A stretch of DNA of 64,000 nucleotides from an uncultured Sphingomonadales bacterium. Its GTDB lineage: Bacteria > Pseudomonadota > Alphaproteobacteria > Sphingomonadales > Sphingomonadaceae. The position numbers and the translations under genes were made by a program. This document shows, piece by piece, positions 55,430 through 63,890 of this stretch (position 1 is the first letter of the stretch; each line of letters begins with the position of its first letter). The stretch spans positions 186,001-250,000 of the forward strand of contig CAILBC010000026.1 of assembly GCA_903832325.1 (NCBI GenBank), read 5' to 3'. Under the pieces are notes generated by a model. It worked only from the letters and a program-made list of their open reading frames with translations. It was not told the origin of the DNA and ran no database searches.

Positions 55430-56731
55430 TCAGACCGCTTTCCACCGCAACGGCAACCGTTTCAACCCGCCCACAAACGTCGAATTGGCCCGCGCCGGCT
55501 CGCCGGCCAGTTCGATCGAATCGATCCTGTCGAGCAGCACTTCGAACAGGATGCGCATTTCCAGGCGGGCGAGGTGGAGGCCCAGGCATTGGTGGGCGCC
55601 GGCGCCAAAGGCGGCGTGGCGGTTGGCTTCGCGGGTGGCGTCGAACCGGCGCGGGTCGGGGAATTGGGCGGGGTCGTGGTTGGCGGCCACGTAGTTCAGC
55701 ATGATCCAGTCGCCGGCGGCGATGGGCTGGCCGGCGATTTCGGTATCGGTGGCGGCGGTGCGCATGAAGTGCTGGACTGGGGTGGTCCAGCGGATCGCTT
55801 CTTCGACAATGCCCGACAGCAGCGCGCGGTTGGCTTTTACCAGGGCGAACTGGGCCGGGTCTTGCGCCAGGGCGAGCATGGCGCCGGCAGTAGCGGCCGA
55901 GGTGGTGTCGTGTCCGGCGCTGGCGGCGATGATGTAGTATCCGGCGGTATCACGGTCGCCGATCGGTTCGCCATCGATCGTGCCGTTGGCGATCACGCTG
56001 GCAAGGTCGCCGGCGGGGGCCTTGCGCCGTTCGGCGGCGAGCGCGGCGAAATAGGCTTCGAAATCCTTCACCGCGCCCGATACGATCTGGGTGATCACTT
56101 CGGGGGGCAGGTTGCGGATGCCGGACTGGTTCAGGTCTTCATCCTGGCCACCGAACATCTGCTGGGTCAGCAACAACATGCGCTGTTCATCGGCTTCGGG
56201 CACACCCAGGATCTGCATGACGACGTGCAGGGGATAGGGGCTGGAAACCAGTTTGGTAAAATCACCTTCGCTGCCGGCATCGAGCAGGCGGGTAACGGTG
56301 TCTTCGGCAATCGCGCGGATCTGCGCTTCGATGGTGCGCAGGTTCTTGGGCATGAACCATTCCTGCGTCAGCCGCCGCAGTTTGGGGTGCTTCGGGGCAT
56401 CCATCTGCACCAGCGATTCGACCAGGTGCGGGCTGCCGCCGGTGATCGCGCGCACCAGGGCATCACCGCTGCGCAGGGTGAACACGGCGTTCTTGGGGTT
56501 GTTGAGAAAGGTCTGGTTGTCCTTGCTCACCTGCATCACCGCGTCAAAGCCGGACAGCAGCCAGAATGGTTCGTGACTATCATCCGCTGCGGTAACTTTG
56601 CCCACCGCCAGGCCGTTGCTGCGCAGCCAGTCGAACTGATCGAGCAGCGGAGTCCACGCGCCATAGGCGTGCGGATCGATCACGGCACGGCCGATGTCGG
56701 CGGGAATCGCAGGCGTGATGGTGGTGGCCAT
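55430..56731 (-). CDS. Cytochrome P450, CYP108 (P450terp)-like
   Basis: This 433-residue bacterial P450 has the heme ligand Cys382 in AAFGAGAHQCLGLHLAR, the I-helix motif ASAGHDTTSAA and the ExxR pair in EEAIRW. The N-terminal half (ALVRAITGGSPHLVESLVQ, then MDAPKHPKLRRLTQEWF) and the end FVGGLKRLPLRWKAV match my recollection of P450terp, which hydroxylates alpha-terpineol. The substrate here is unknown. It lies 23 bases after the acyl-CoA synthetase gene on the same strand, so the pair may oxidise and activate one hydrophobic compound. No ferredoxin gene is adjacent. Confidence 0.93.
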   Translation of the reverse strand: MATTITPAIPADIGRAVIDPHAYGAWTPLLDQFDWLRSNGLAVGKVTAADDSHEPFWLLSGFDAVMQVSKDNQTFLNNPKNAVFTLRSGDALVRAITGGSPHLVESLVQMDAPKHPKLRRLTQEWFMPKNLRTIEAQIRAIAEDTVTRLLDAGSEGDFTKLVSSPYPLHVVMQILGVPEADEQRMLLLTQQMFGGQDEDLNQSGIRNLPPEVITQIVSGAVKDFEAYFAALAAERRKAPAGDLASVIANGTIDGEPIGDRDTAGYYIIAASAGHDTTSAATAGAMLALAQDPAQFALVKANRALLSGIVEEAIRWTTPVQHFMRTAATDTEIAGQPIAAGDWIMLNYVAANHDPAQFPDPRRFDATREANRHAAFGAGAHQCLGLHLARLEMRILFEVLLDRIDSIELAGEPARANSTFVGGLKRLPLRWKAV

Positions 56732-56754
56732 GGTCGGGTATCCCGGTTGTGCGG

Positions 56755-58293
56755 TCAGGCAGATACGGCGGCTGCGGCCTTGTATTCATCGCGCAGCAGG
56801 CGTTTGAACAGTTTTCCGGTGGGTTCGCGCGGCAGTTCTGCGCGGAAATCGATCTGGCGCGGCATTTTGACGCGGCTGAGTTGCGGGGCAAGCCACGCCA
56901 GCAGCTCGTCGGCAAGGTCGGGCCCGGCCGCGGCAAAATCCACCGGCTGGACAATGGCGACCACGCGTTCGCCCATATCGGCATCGGGCGCGCCGATCAC
57001 CGCGACATCGGCAACCTTGGGATGGGTGACCAGCAGGTTTTCGATTTCCTGCGGATAGATGTTCACCCCGCCCGAAATGATCATGAAGCTTTTGCGGTCG
57101 GTCAGGAACAGATAGCCGTCTTCATCCTGGCGGCCAACGTCGCCCAGGCTGGTCCAGCCATGCTTGTTGGCGGCATCGCGCGTTTTTTCGGCATCGTTGT
57201 GATAGCTGAAGCTGCTGCCGCCTTCGAAATAGACCTGGCCTTCGGTGCCACGCGGCACTTCGTCGCCGGCCTCATCGCAGATGCGGATCACGCCGAGCAG
57301 TGCGCGGCCGACCGATCCGGGCCGTTGCAGCCATTCCTCGCTGGAAATGAACGTAAAGCCGTTGCCTTCGGTGCCGGCGTAATATTCGCGCAAGACCGGG
57401 CCCCACCATTCGATCATCGCCTGCTTGACCGGAACCGGGCATGGCGCCGCGGCATGGACCGCGCAACGCAGGCTGGACAAGTCATAGCGGGCGCGGGTGG
57501 CGTCATCCAGTTTCAGCAGGCGCACGAAATGGGTCGGCACCCACTGGCTGTCGGTAACGCGGTAGCGTTCGATCAGCGCCAGGGCGAGTTCCGGATCGAA
57601 CTTTTCCATGCACACCACTGTGCCACCCATGCGGTGCACCGCCAGCGACCAGCGCAAGGGGGCGGCGTGATAGAGCGGGGCCGGGGACAGATAGATCGTA
57701 TCGTCGCGAAACCCGAAGGCGCCGCGGGCAATGTCGACCAGCCCGTTCGGCGCGCCGATCGCCGGATCTTCGGGCAGGGGCACGCGCACCCCCTTTGGCT
57801 TGCCGGTGGTACCCGAGGAATAGAGCATGTCCATCCCGGCGCGTTCATCGGCCACCGGTATGGCCGGCATGGCCGCAAGCGCGGCCAACAGGTCCTGGTC
57901 ACCCGTTCCGCCCAGGCGCAATTGCGGCAGATCGGGCGCTGCCCGCATGACTTCGTCGAGCATGGGGGCAAAGGCATTGTTGCTGACCAGCAGGCGCGAT
58001 CCGCTGTCGCGCGCGATATAGGCAACTTCGGGCGCGGTCAGTCGCGACGAGACTGCGACATAGATCAGCCCGGCGCGCTGCGCGCCCCAGACCAGCGAAA
58101 AGAACACCGGATTGTTGTCAAAGCACAGCGCGATCGTATCGCCGATCTGCAGGCCCCGCGCGCGCAGCAATTGGGCAAAGCGGTTGCTGGCCTGGTCCAG
58201 TTCGGCATAGGTGATCACCTCCCCGCTGCCGCCCATGATCACCGCCGGCTTGTCGGGCATGGTCTGTGCATGGGCAAAGGGATGGAAATGCAT
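56755..58293 (-). CDS. Acyl-CoA synthetase (AMP-forming)
   Basis: The start ATG 58293 has GGAGAGG six bases upstream; an ATG five codons before lacks this. The 512-residue ANL-superfamily enzyme has the P-loop DMLYSSGTTGKPKGV, the A5 motif YYAGTEGNG, TSLGDVGRQDEDGYLFLTDR and the catalytic lysine in PREPTGKLFKRLL. It activates a carboxylic acid to the CoA thioester; the substrate is unknown. It probably forms an operon with the P450 gene. Confidence 0.93.
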   Translation of the reverse strand: MHFHPFAHAQTMPDKPAVIMGGSGEVITYAELDQASNRFAQLLRARGLQIGDTIALCFDNNPVFFSLVWGAQRAGLIYVAVSSRLTAPEVAYIARDSGSRLLVSNNAFAPMLDEVMRAAPDLPQLRLGGTGDQDLLAALAAMPAIPVADERAGMDMLYSSGTTGKPKGVRVPLPEDPAIGAPNGLVDIARGAFGFRDDTIYLSPAPLYHAAPLRWSLAVHRMGGTVVCMEKFDPELALALIERYRVTDSQWVPTHFVRLLKLDDATRARYDLSSLRCAVHAAAPCPVPVKQAMIEWWGPVLREYYAGTEGNGFTFISSEEWLQRPGSVGRALLGVIRICDEAGDEVPRGTEGQVYFEGGSSFSYHNDAEKTRDAANKHGWTSLGDVGRQDEDGYLFLTDRKSFMIISGGVNIYPQEIENLLVTHPKVADVAVIGAPDADMGERVVAIVQPVDFAAAGPDLADELLAWLAPQLSRVKMPRQIDFRAELPREPTGKLFKRLLRDEYKAAAAVSA

Positions 58294-58450
58294 GGCGGTC
58301 CTCTCCAATGCGCCACCGTTGCCGGCGGCACAGCCTTGTCTGCCAGTCGGCTTGTCTGCCAGTCGGCTTATCTGGTTTCTCGGTGCATGTTAACCGAACG
58401 ATTAAGAATTACAACGCGAATTGGACACCGGCGCCGGAGTTTGGCCGCAA

Positions 58451-58478
58451 AAAAGGGCGCCGTTGCCGGCGCCCTTTT
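58451..58478 (-). terminator. Intrinsic terminator after the M23 peptidase gene
   Basis: AAAAGGGCGCCG and CGGCGCCCTTTT form a perfect 12-bp arm pair with a 4-base loop. On the minus strand a T-run (TTTTTTG) follows. It lies about 60 bases after the stop at 58539. Confidence 0.9.
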
Positions 58479-58538
58479 CCGTTTTTGTCGCATCCTCTCC
58501 CAAACGCGACGGGGCCGTTTTCGGCCTATGGCAAAATG

Positions 58539-59285
58539 TTATTCTTCGGGGCTTTCGGGGGCCGGGGCGGCGGTTGCACTGGCCAGCGTCACGCCGGCGC
58601 TTGCTTCGGCCACTTGCAGATAGGGAACCGGGTTCACCGCTTCGCCGCCGATGCGCACTTCATAATGCAGGTGCGCGCCGGTAGAACGGCCGGTCGAACC
58701 GACATAGCCGATCACATCGCCCTTGTGCACGTGCTGCCCTTCGGCAACGGCGATGCGCGACATGTGGCCATAGCGCGTTTCCAGATTGGCGCCGTGTTCG
58801 ATTTCCACGCACAGGCCATAGCCGCCGAACCAGTCGGCGCGGCCGATCACGCCATCGGCCGTGGCATGGATCGGGGTACCGGTCGAGGCGGGCAGATCCA
58901 CGCCCTTGTGCATGCGGTATCCGCCCAGCACGGGGTGAACGCGCATGCCGAAATTGCTGCTCATCGAACGGTTGCTCGTCACGGGGACCAGCATGGGGAT
59001 CGAGGCGGAGCCAGTGTCGGCCATGCTCGACGACCCGGCGGCATTCAGCGGCCGGCCGCTGTCAAGCGAGCGCCATGTGGCGAAAAGCTGGCGGAATTCG
59101 CTATCACCCGGGGTGCCGTTGAACGACGGGGTGGAACCGTTGCGGGCCGCTTCGGCCGCGCGCAGCGGGGCGGCGATGTCGGCCGAGGCGGCACTGCTGG
59201 CCAGCGCCGGGGTGGCGACCAGCGCGGCGACAGCAACCAGAGCGATCCGGCCAAGCATGTCAGGGAGGAACCTGTTTTGCAGCAT
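58539..59285 (-). CDS. M23 (LytM) family peptidase
   Basis: The start ATG 59285 has AAGG 8 bases upstream and gives 248 residues with a signal peptide (LGRIALVAVAALVATPALAS). The LytM domain has the zinc ligands in RVHPVLGGYRMHKGVDLPA (HxxxD type) and the catalytic HLHYEVRIGG. YGHMSRIAVAEGQHVHKGD is typical. All metal ligands appear present, so it is probably an active endopeptidase or glycyl-type hydrolase acting on peptidoglycan in the periplasm. It is a single gene with its own terminator. Confidence 0.93.
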   Translation of the reverse strand: MLQNRFLPDMLGRIALVAVAALVATPALASSAASADIAAPLRAAEAARNGSTPSFNGTPGDSEFRQLFATWRSLDSGRPLNAAGSSSMADTGSASIPMLVPVTSNRSMSSNFGMRVHPVLGGYRMHKGVDLPASTGTPIHATADGVIGRADWFGGYGLCVEIEHGANLETRYGHMSRIAVAEGQHVHKGDVIGYVGSTGRSTGAHLHYEVRIGGEAVNPVPYLQVAEASAGVTLASATAAPAPESPEE

Positions 59286-59462
59286 TACGACCCTTGCGAA
59301 CCTTTTTCCTGTCGCACCATGCCCATTAATGATGGGTCCCGATGCGATCGTAAGATGATTTCGGCACCGGCTAGAGGGTTTATCCTCAGGGTTCCTGATC
59401 ATCCGAAGCCGGGGCGACCCCCCGGCCTCTTTGCAGGTTTGCGTTAGGGGCAAGTGTTGCGT

Positions 59463-60323
59463 TCAGGCAACCCCTGCCATGAAATCATACGACAGACCGG
59501 CAGCGGACCGCGCCGAGTCGTTGAATGGCGGCTTAACGGACCCCCTGAAATACCGCGTAACAAGCGTTTTCCATGCTTCCGGCGGCGAATCCCCCCTTTC
59601 GGCACATACGCATGCGAAATGGATTGTACCGAAACGGACATGACGCACTTCGTCGTCGAGGATTCGCTGCAGAATGCGCGCGCTGCGGAAATCACCTGCC
59701 GCCAGAAACCGGTCGATGGTCCTGGGCGTGACATCGAGGCCGCGCGCTTCCAGAACCATCGGCACCACGGCCAGCCGCGCCGCTACATCGTGCGCGGTTT
59801 CGCGCGCGGCATCCCACAGGCCGTCGTGCGCGGGCATTGCGCCATAATGGCTGCCCAGCGTGATCAGCCGCCGCGCCAGCAGCGAAAAATGCATCGCCTC
59901 GTCCGCCGCCACGCCCAGCCAGTCCGAAACCCATTGGCCGCCGCGTTCGCCGCCAAAGCGCCCGGCGGCATCCAGTGCCAGATCGATTGCGGTGAATTCG
60001 ATATGCGCCAGCGCGTGGAGCAGCGCGATCCGCCCGCGTTCCGATCCGCCCCGGCCGCGTTTGGGCATGGCATTGGGCGGCAGCAATTCAGGGCGGACCG
60101 GCCGCGCGGGCACATCGGGCATGGCCACATCGAATTCGGGCGCCAGCCGCCCCGCCGCCCAGTCGCGCGCCACCGCGCGCGTGGCAAAGGCCTTGGCGCG
60201 CGGATCGGCCGTCAGCATCGCAGCGCAGATTGCCCCCGCGACGCTTGTCCCTGTTTTGGTCATCTGGGCTTTGGTCATCTGGGCTTTGGTCATCTGGGCC
60301 TTTGTCATCTGGGCCATGGTCAC
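59463..60323 (-). CDS. DUF455 ferritin-like protein
   Basis: This protein of up to 286 residues has two carboxylate–His motifs of a diiron four-helix bundle: AHIEFTAIDLALD with DEAMHFSLLARRL, and RILDDEVRHVRFGT. This matches DUF455, a ferritin-like family related to MiaE-type hydroxylases; its substrate is unknown. The start is GTG 60323 or ATG 60317. Four MTKAQ-type repeats follow at the N-terminus, each with an in-frame ATG, so several starts are possible. It lies four bases after the bcp stop. Confidence 0.85.
   Translation of the reverse strand: MTMAQMTKAQMTKAQMTKAQMTKTGTSVAGAICAAMLTADPRAKAFATRAVARDWAAGRLAPEFDVAMPDVPARPVRPELLPPNAMPKRGRGGSERGRIALLHALAHIEFTAIDLALDAAGRFGGERGGQWVSDWLGVAADEAMHFSLLARRLITLGSHYGAMPAHDGLWDAARETAHDVAARLAVVPMVLEARGLDVTPRTIDRFLAAGDFRSARILQRILDDEVRHVRFGTIHFACVCAERGDSPPEAWKTLVTRYFRGSVKPPFNDSARSAAGLSYDFMAGVA
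60256..60315. repeat. Four 15-bp tandem repeats at the DUF455 N-terminus
   Basis: The unit TTGGTCATCTGGGCT occurs twice exactly, then with one and two changes, from 60256 to 60315. On the minus strand each unit encodes Ala-Gln-Met-Thr-Lys and carries an ATG. Confidence 0.93.
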
Positions 60324-60327
60324 CCGG

Positions 60328-60795
60328 TCAGAGTGCCTCGGCGGCGGCCAGCACTTCGGCAGCGTGGCCTTTGACCTTCACCTTGTTCCAGATGCGCGCA
60401 ATGCGGCCATCGCTGCCGATCAGCAACGTAGTGCGCTCCATGCCCATATAGGTGCGGCCATACATCGATTTTTCGGTCCAGATGCCCAGCGCATCGGACA
60501 GGCCGGCCTCTTCGTCATCGCTGGCCAGCGGTGCGTTCAGGCCGTGCTTGTCGATAAACCGCTGGTGCTTTTGCGGGGTGTCCTTGCTCACGCCCAGCAG
60601 CGCCACGCCGGCTTTGGCAAAGCGATCGGCCAGGGCCGAAAAATCCTTGTTTTCGGTGGTGCAGCCCGGGGTGTCATCCTTGGGATAGAAAAACAGCACC
60701 AGCTTCTTCCCCGCGAAATCGGACGGGCGCACCGGTTCGCCCGCAGGGGTGGTCAGCGCGATGTCGGGGAGCGTTTCGCCCAGGGCAAGCGTCAT
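60328..60795 (-). CDS. bcp: Peroxiredoxin (Bcp/PrxQ type)
   Basis: Bcp reduces hydroperoxides. The 155-residue thioredoxin-fold protein has the peroxidatic Cys45 in FYPKDDTPGCTTENKDF. E. coli Bcp has a second, resolving Cys five residues later; here that position is Lys50 and no other Cys is visible, so this looks like a 1-Cys form needing an external thiol. It begins 3 bases after glnE and precedes the DUF455 gene by 4 bases. Confidence 0.94.
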   Translation of the reverse strand: MTLALGETLPDIALTTPAGEPVRPSDFAGKKLVLFFYPKDDTPGCTTENKDFSALADRFAKAGVALLGVSKDTPQKHQRFIDKHGLNAPLASDDEEAGLSDALGIWTEKSMYGRTYMGMERTTLLIGSDGRIARIWNKVKVKGHAAEVLAAAEAL

Positions 60796-60798
60796 GCG

Positions 60799-63531
60799 TC
60801 AAATCTCCAGCGGTTCGTCAAACGTGATGGTCCACGCGGCGGCAATGGTCGCGCGCGCGGCGGTGATCGCGGCAAGCAGGCTGTCCCAGTCTGCCACGCC
60901 ACAGGCTGCTGCCACAATGCCACGGCTGGCCGGCGGCGGATAGGCCCCATCGGGGGCAACCAGCCGCACCACCACCAGCAGCCGGGTCAGCAGATCGTGC
61001 GCCGCGCCCATTGCCGGTGAAACCAGCCCCGCATCGGCCAGCGCGGCAATCGCCGATGCCAGATCGGGGTGGATCGCAACACCATGCCGCAGTTGCAGAT
61101 AGTGCACGATGAATTCGGCATCGACCAGCCCGCCGCGCGCCAGTTTCACATCCATCGGCCCTTTGGGCACTTTGTGCCGGGCCATGTCTGCGCGCATTTT
61201 CAGCACATCGGCGCGCAGCTGGTCCCGATCGCGCGGGCGCGCCAGCACGCCCGCAATGATCGCCTCAAGCGCGGCGCGATTTTCGGGTGACCCGTACAGC
61301 GGGCGCGCGCGGCACAGGGCCATGTGTTCCCAGGTCCACGCATCATCGCCCTGATAACGGGCAAAGCTGTCCAGGCTGACCGCAATCGGCCCTTGTGTGC
61401 CCGATGGCCGCAGCCGGGTATCCACCTCGTACAGCGCGCCCGCGGCCGTGGGCGCCGACAGCGCGACCACCACCCGCTGTGCCAGCCGCGCATAATAGAG
61501 TGTGCCACCCAGTGGCCGCGGCCCATCCGAATCGGCCGCGAAATCACCGCTGAACAGAAACACCAGATCGAGGTCCGATGCATGGGTCATCGCCCCGCCA
61601 CCCAGCCGTCCCAGGCCGAGAATCACCAGCCGGCTATCGGGCACTGTGCCGTGCACGGCGGCAAATTCGGCCTCGGTCGCGGCGGTCAGCACGCCGATCG
61701 TCGCTTCGGCCAGGCGCGCCAGCGCGGCGGCAATGGCCAGTGGATCGTGCGCCTGTTCGATCAATTGCACGCCCAGGGCAAAGCGCATTTCGCCCACGCG
61801 CCGGCGCACCGCATCGAGCAGACACTGGTAATCATCGCCCGGTTCGGCGCGGGCCAGCCCGGCAGCGATTTCGGCCACGGTGCCGGGCAGGGCAAACGCA
61901 GTGCGATCGATCAGTGTGTCGAGCAGATCGGCCCGGCGTGCCAGATCATCGGCCAGCGTGGGGGCATGCGCCAGCACGCGCATCACCACGTCAAACAGCG
62001 CCGGCCGCGCCTCCAGCAGGTGAAACACGTTGATCGCCGAAGGCAGCCGCTCGATCAGCTGTTCCCAGCGCACCAGCGCGCGCGGCGGATCGGGCGCAGC
62101 GGCCAGCGCGTGCAGCAGCGGGCTGCGGATGCGGGCAAAGGCCTCACGCGCGGCGGCGCTGCGCAGCGCGCGAAACTTGCCATTTGTCCAGCCTTCGATG
62201 CGCGTGGCCAGCGCTTCGGGGTCGGCAAAGCCCATCGTGCCCAGATCCTGTGCCAAGGGCATCTGGATCTGCGGCGGATCGCCCACGGCCACGCTGCCGC
62301 GCGGGGTCCAGGCGGCAATCAGCGCATCAAACCGCGCGCCCACCGCGTCAGAAATTGCCGCCAGTTCGTCCACCAGCGCGGCGCCACCGGCCATGCCCTC
62401 CAGCCGGGCCACATTGTCAATCGCTGCGGCATCGCGCGGCAGGCTGTGCGTCTGCTGATCGGCCACCATCTGCAGCCGGTGCTCCAGCGTGCGCAACCGG
62501 TCATAAGCCTGGCCCAGCAAATCGGCCTCTGCCGCCTGGATGATCCCTGCGCCGGCCAGCGCATCCAGCGTGGCGCGTGTGCCGCGCAGCCGCAGCGCAG
62601 GATTGCGCCCGCCATGGATCAACTGGTGCGTCTGGGCAAAGAATTCGATCTCTCGAATGCCGCCGCGTCCGCGTTTCAGGTCATACCCCGGCCCCACCCT
62701 TTGCCCCGCGGCATAATGATCGCGAATGCGCGTGGTCAGCCGGCCAATTTCGGCAATTGCCCCGAAATCAAGGCTTCGCCGCCATACAAACGGGCGGATC
62801 GTATCGAGAAACGCCTGCCCGCGCGCAATATCGCCGCTGGCGGCGCGCGCGCGGATAAAGGCGGCGCGTTCCCACGCCAGCGCGCTCGATTCGTAATGCG
62901 TGATCGCCGCGGCGAAGGACAGCGCCAGCGGGGTGATTTCTGATTGCGGACGCAGCCGCAGATCCACGCGAAAAACATAGCCGTCGGCAGTCATCGTTGC
63001 CAGCAGTTCGACCACCCGGCGCGCAACCATCTGCGCCGCATCGGCCGGATCGTCGGATTTGCGCCGGGGCAGCGCCTCGGGATCGAACAGCAGGATCGGA
63101 TCGATGTCCGACGAATAATTCAGCTCGCCCGCGCCCTGTTTGCCCAGCGCAATGCCGGAAAACCCCACATTGGCCGCATCGGGCACGCGGCGGCGGATGG
63201 CCGCGCCGATCGCCGCATCGAGCGCCCGATCGGCAAAGGCGCTCAGCGTGCCGGTCACTTCCGCCAGATCGAACGCGCCGGCCAGATCGGCAATCGCCAC
63301 CACCAGCGCCAGCGCCAGGCGTTCGCGCCGCAGCGCCACGCCCACATCGTCCAGGCCGTCACCCGCCGCCAGCGCCAGGTTCAGCGCCGCATCGCAATCC
63401 CCCGCCAGCAACAGCGCGGCCAGATCGGCCCGCCGATCCAGCGCCCGCGCCAGAAACGGCGCATGGGCCCGCGCACGGCGGACGGCATCTGGCCAATCGG
63501 GCCGGGAGTCAGGGCGGGGCGGCTGTGTCAC
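60799..63531 (-). CDS. glnE: Glutamine synthetase adenylyltransferase/deadenylase
   Basis: GlnE attaches and removes AMP on glutamine synthetase according to nitrogen status. The protein has 910 residues from GTG 63531, which overlaps the vapC stop. Both nucleotidyltransferase domains are present: GKQGAGELNYSSDID near residues 130–144, and GLGRLGGGAMTHASDLDL in the second half, with KRGRGGIREIEFFAQ and KLARGGLVDAEFIV after each. The open frame continues upstream into vapC, but that part is unrelated. It starts the glnE–bcp–DUF455 run. Confidence 0.95.
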   Translation of the reverse strand: MTQPPRPDSRPDWPDAVRRARAHAPFLARALDRRADLAALLLAGDCDAALNLALAAGDGLDDVGVALRRERLALALVVAIADLAGAFDLAEVTGTLSAFADRALDAAIGAAIRRRVPDAANVGFSGIALGKQGAGELNYSSDIDPILLFDPEALPRRKSDDPADAAQMVARRVVELLATMTADGYVFRVDLRLRPQSEITPLALSFAAAITHYESSALAWERAAFIRARAASGDIARGQAFLDTIRPFVWRRSLDFGAIAEIGRLTTRIRDHYAAGQRVGPGYDLKRGRGGIREIEFFAQTHQLIHGGRNPALRLRGTRATLDALAGAGIIQAAEADLLGQAYDRLRTLEHRLQMVADQQTHSLPRDAAAIDNVARLEGMAGGAALVDELAAISDAVGARFDALIAAWTPRGSVAVGDPPQIQMPLAQDLGTMGFADPEALATRIEGWTNGKFRALRSAAAREAFARIRSPLLHALAAAPDPPRALVRWEQLIERLPSAINVFHLLEARPALFDVVMRVLAHAPTLADDLARRADLLDTLIDRTAFALPGTVAEIAAGLARAEPGDDYQCLLDAVRRRVGEMRFALGVQLIEQAHDPLAIAAALARLAEATIGVLTAATEAEFAAVHGTVPDSRLVILGLGRLGGGAMTHASDLDLVFLFSGDFAADSDGPRPLGGTLYYARLAQRVVVALSAPTAAGALYEVDTRLRPSGTQGPIAVSLDSFARYQGDDAWTWEHMALCRARPLYGSPENRAALEAIIAGVLARPRDRDQLRADVLKMRADMARHKVPKGPMDVKLARGGLVDAEFIVHYLQLRHGVAIHPDLASAIAALADAGLVSPAMGAAHDLLTRLLVVVRLVAPDGAYPPPASRGIVAAACGVADWDSLLAAITAARATIAAAWTITFDEPLEI

Positions 63532-63890
63532 ACGGGAAAGGCCAGGCCCAGACGTTCGGCCTGATCGATCAATCGGCGATCGCGGGTCCAAAGTCTGCAT
63601 CCCGAGCTTTGCGCGCTCCCGAGCAAATGGGCGTCGATTACGCCGATACCGGTGCCGAACAGCGCGTTTTTCTCGACAAAATCAAGCAATTCATCGTTCG
63701 TCATCAGCTTTGCCTGGGGCAATCCGGACAGCAGCGTGATGGTCCGGCGCCAATCCCGCAAATTGCCCATCCCCAGCTCTGCGGTAACCAGCGGGTGGTG
63801 CCTTAGGTGGCCTTCCATCAGCAAAGTGCCGATCAGCGGTTCTTCACGACGAAAGTGGTCCGCCCATACCGAGGTGTCGATAAGGATCAC
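63528..63890 (-). CDS. vapC: VapC-type PIN-domain toxin
   Basis: This 120-residue PIN-domain protein has the acidic residues of an RNase active site: Asp5 in ILIDTSVW, the Glu in TAELGMGNL, the Asp in GVIDAHLLGSA and the Asp in LWTRDRRL. VapC toxins cut RNA and are bound by their cognate VapB. The start is GTG 63890, overlapping the stop of the upstream antitoxin gene; its own stop overlaps the glnE start. Confidence 0.92.
   Translation of the reverse strand: MILIDTSVWADHFRREEPLIGTLLMEGHLRHHPLVTAELGMGNLRDWRRTITLLSGLPQAKLMTNDELLDFVEKNALFGTGIGVIDAHLLGSAQSSGCRLWTRDRRLIDQAERLGLAFPV

Noticed and set aside
56749..58623. A 624-codon plus-strand open frame opposite the acyl-CoA synthetase gene
   Set aside because: The minus-strand synthetase has complete motifs and a good ribosome binding site; the antisense frame has none.
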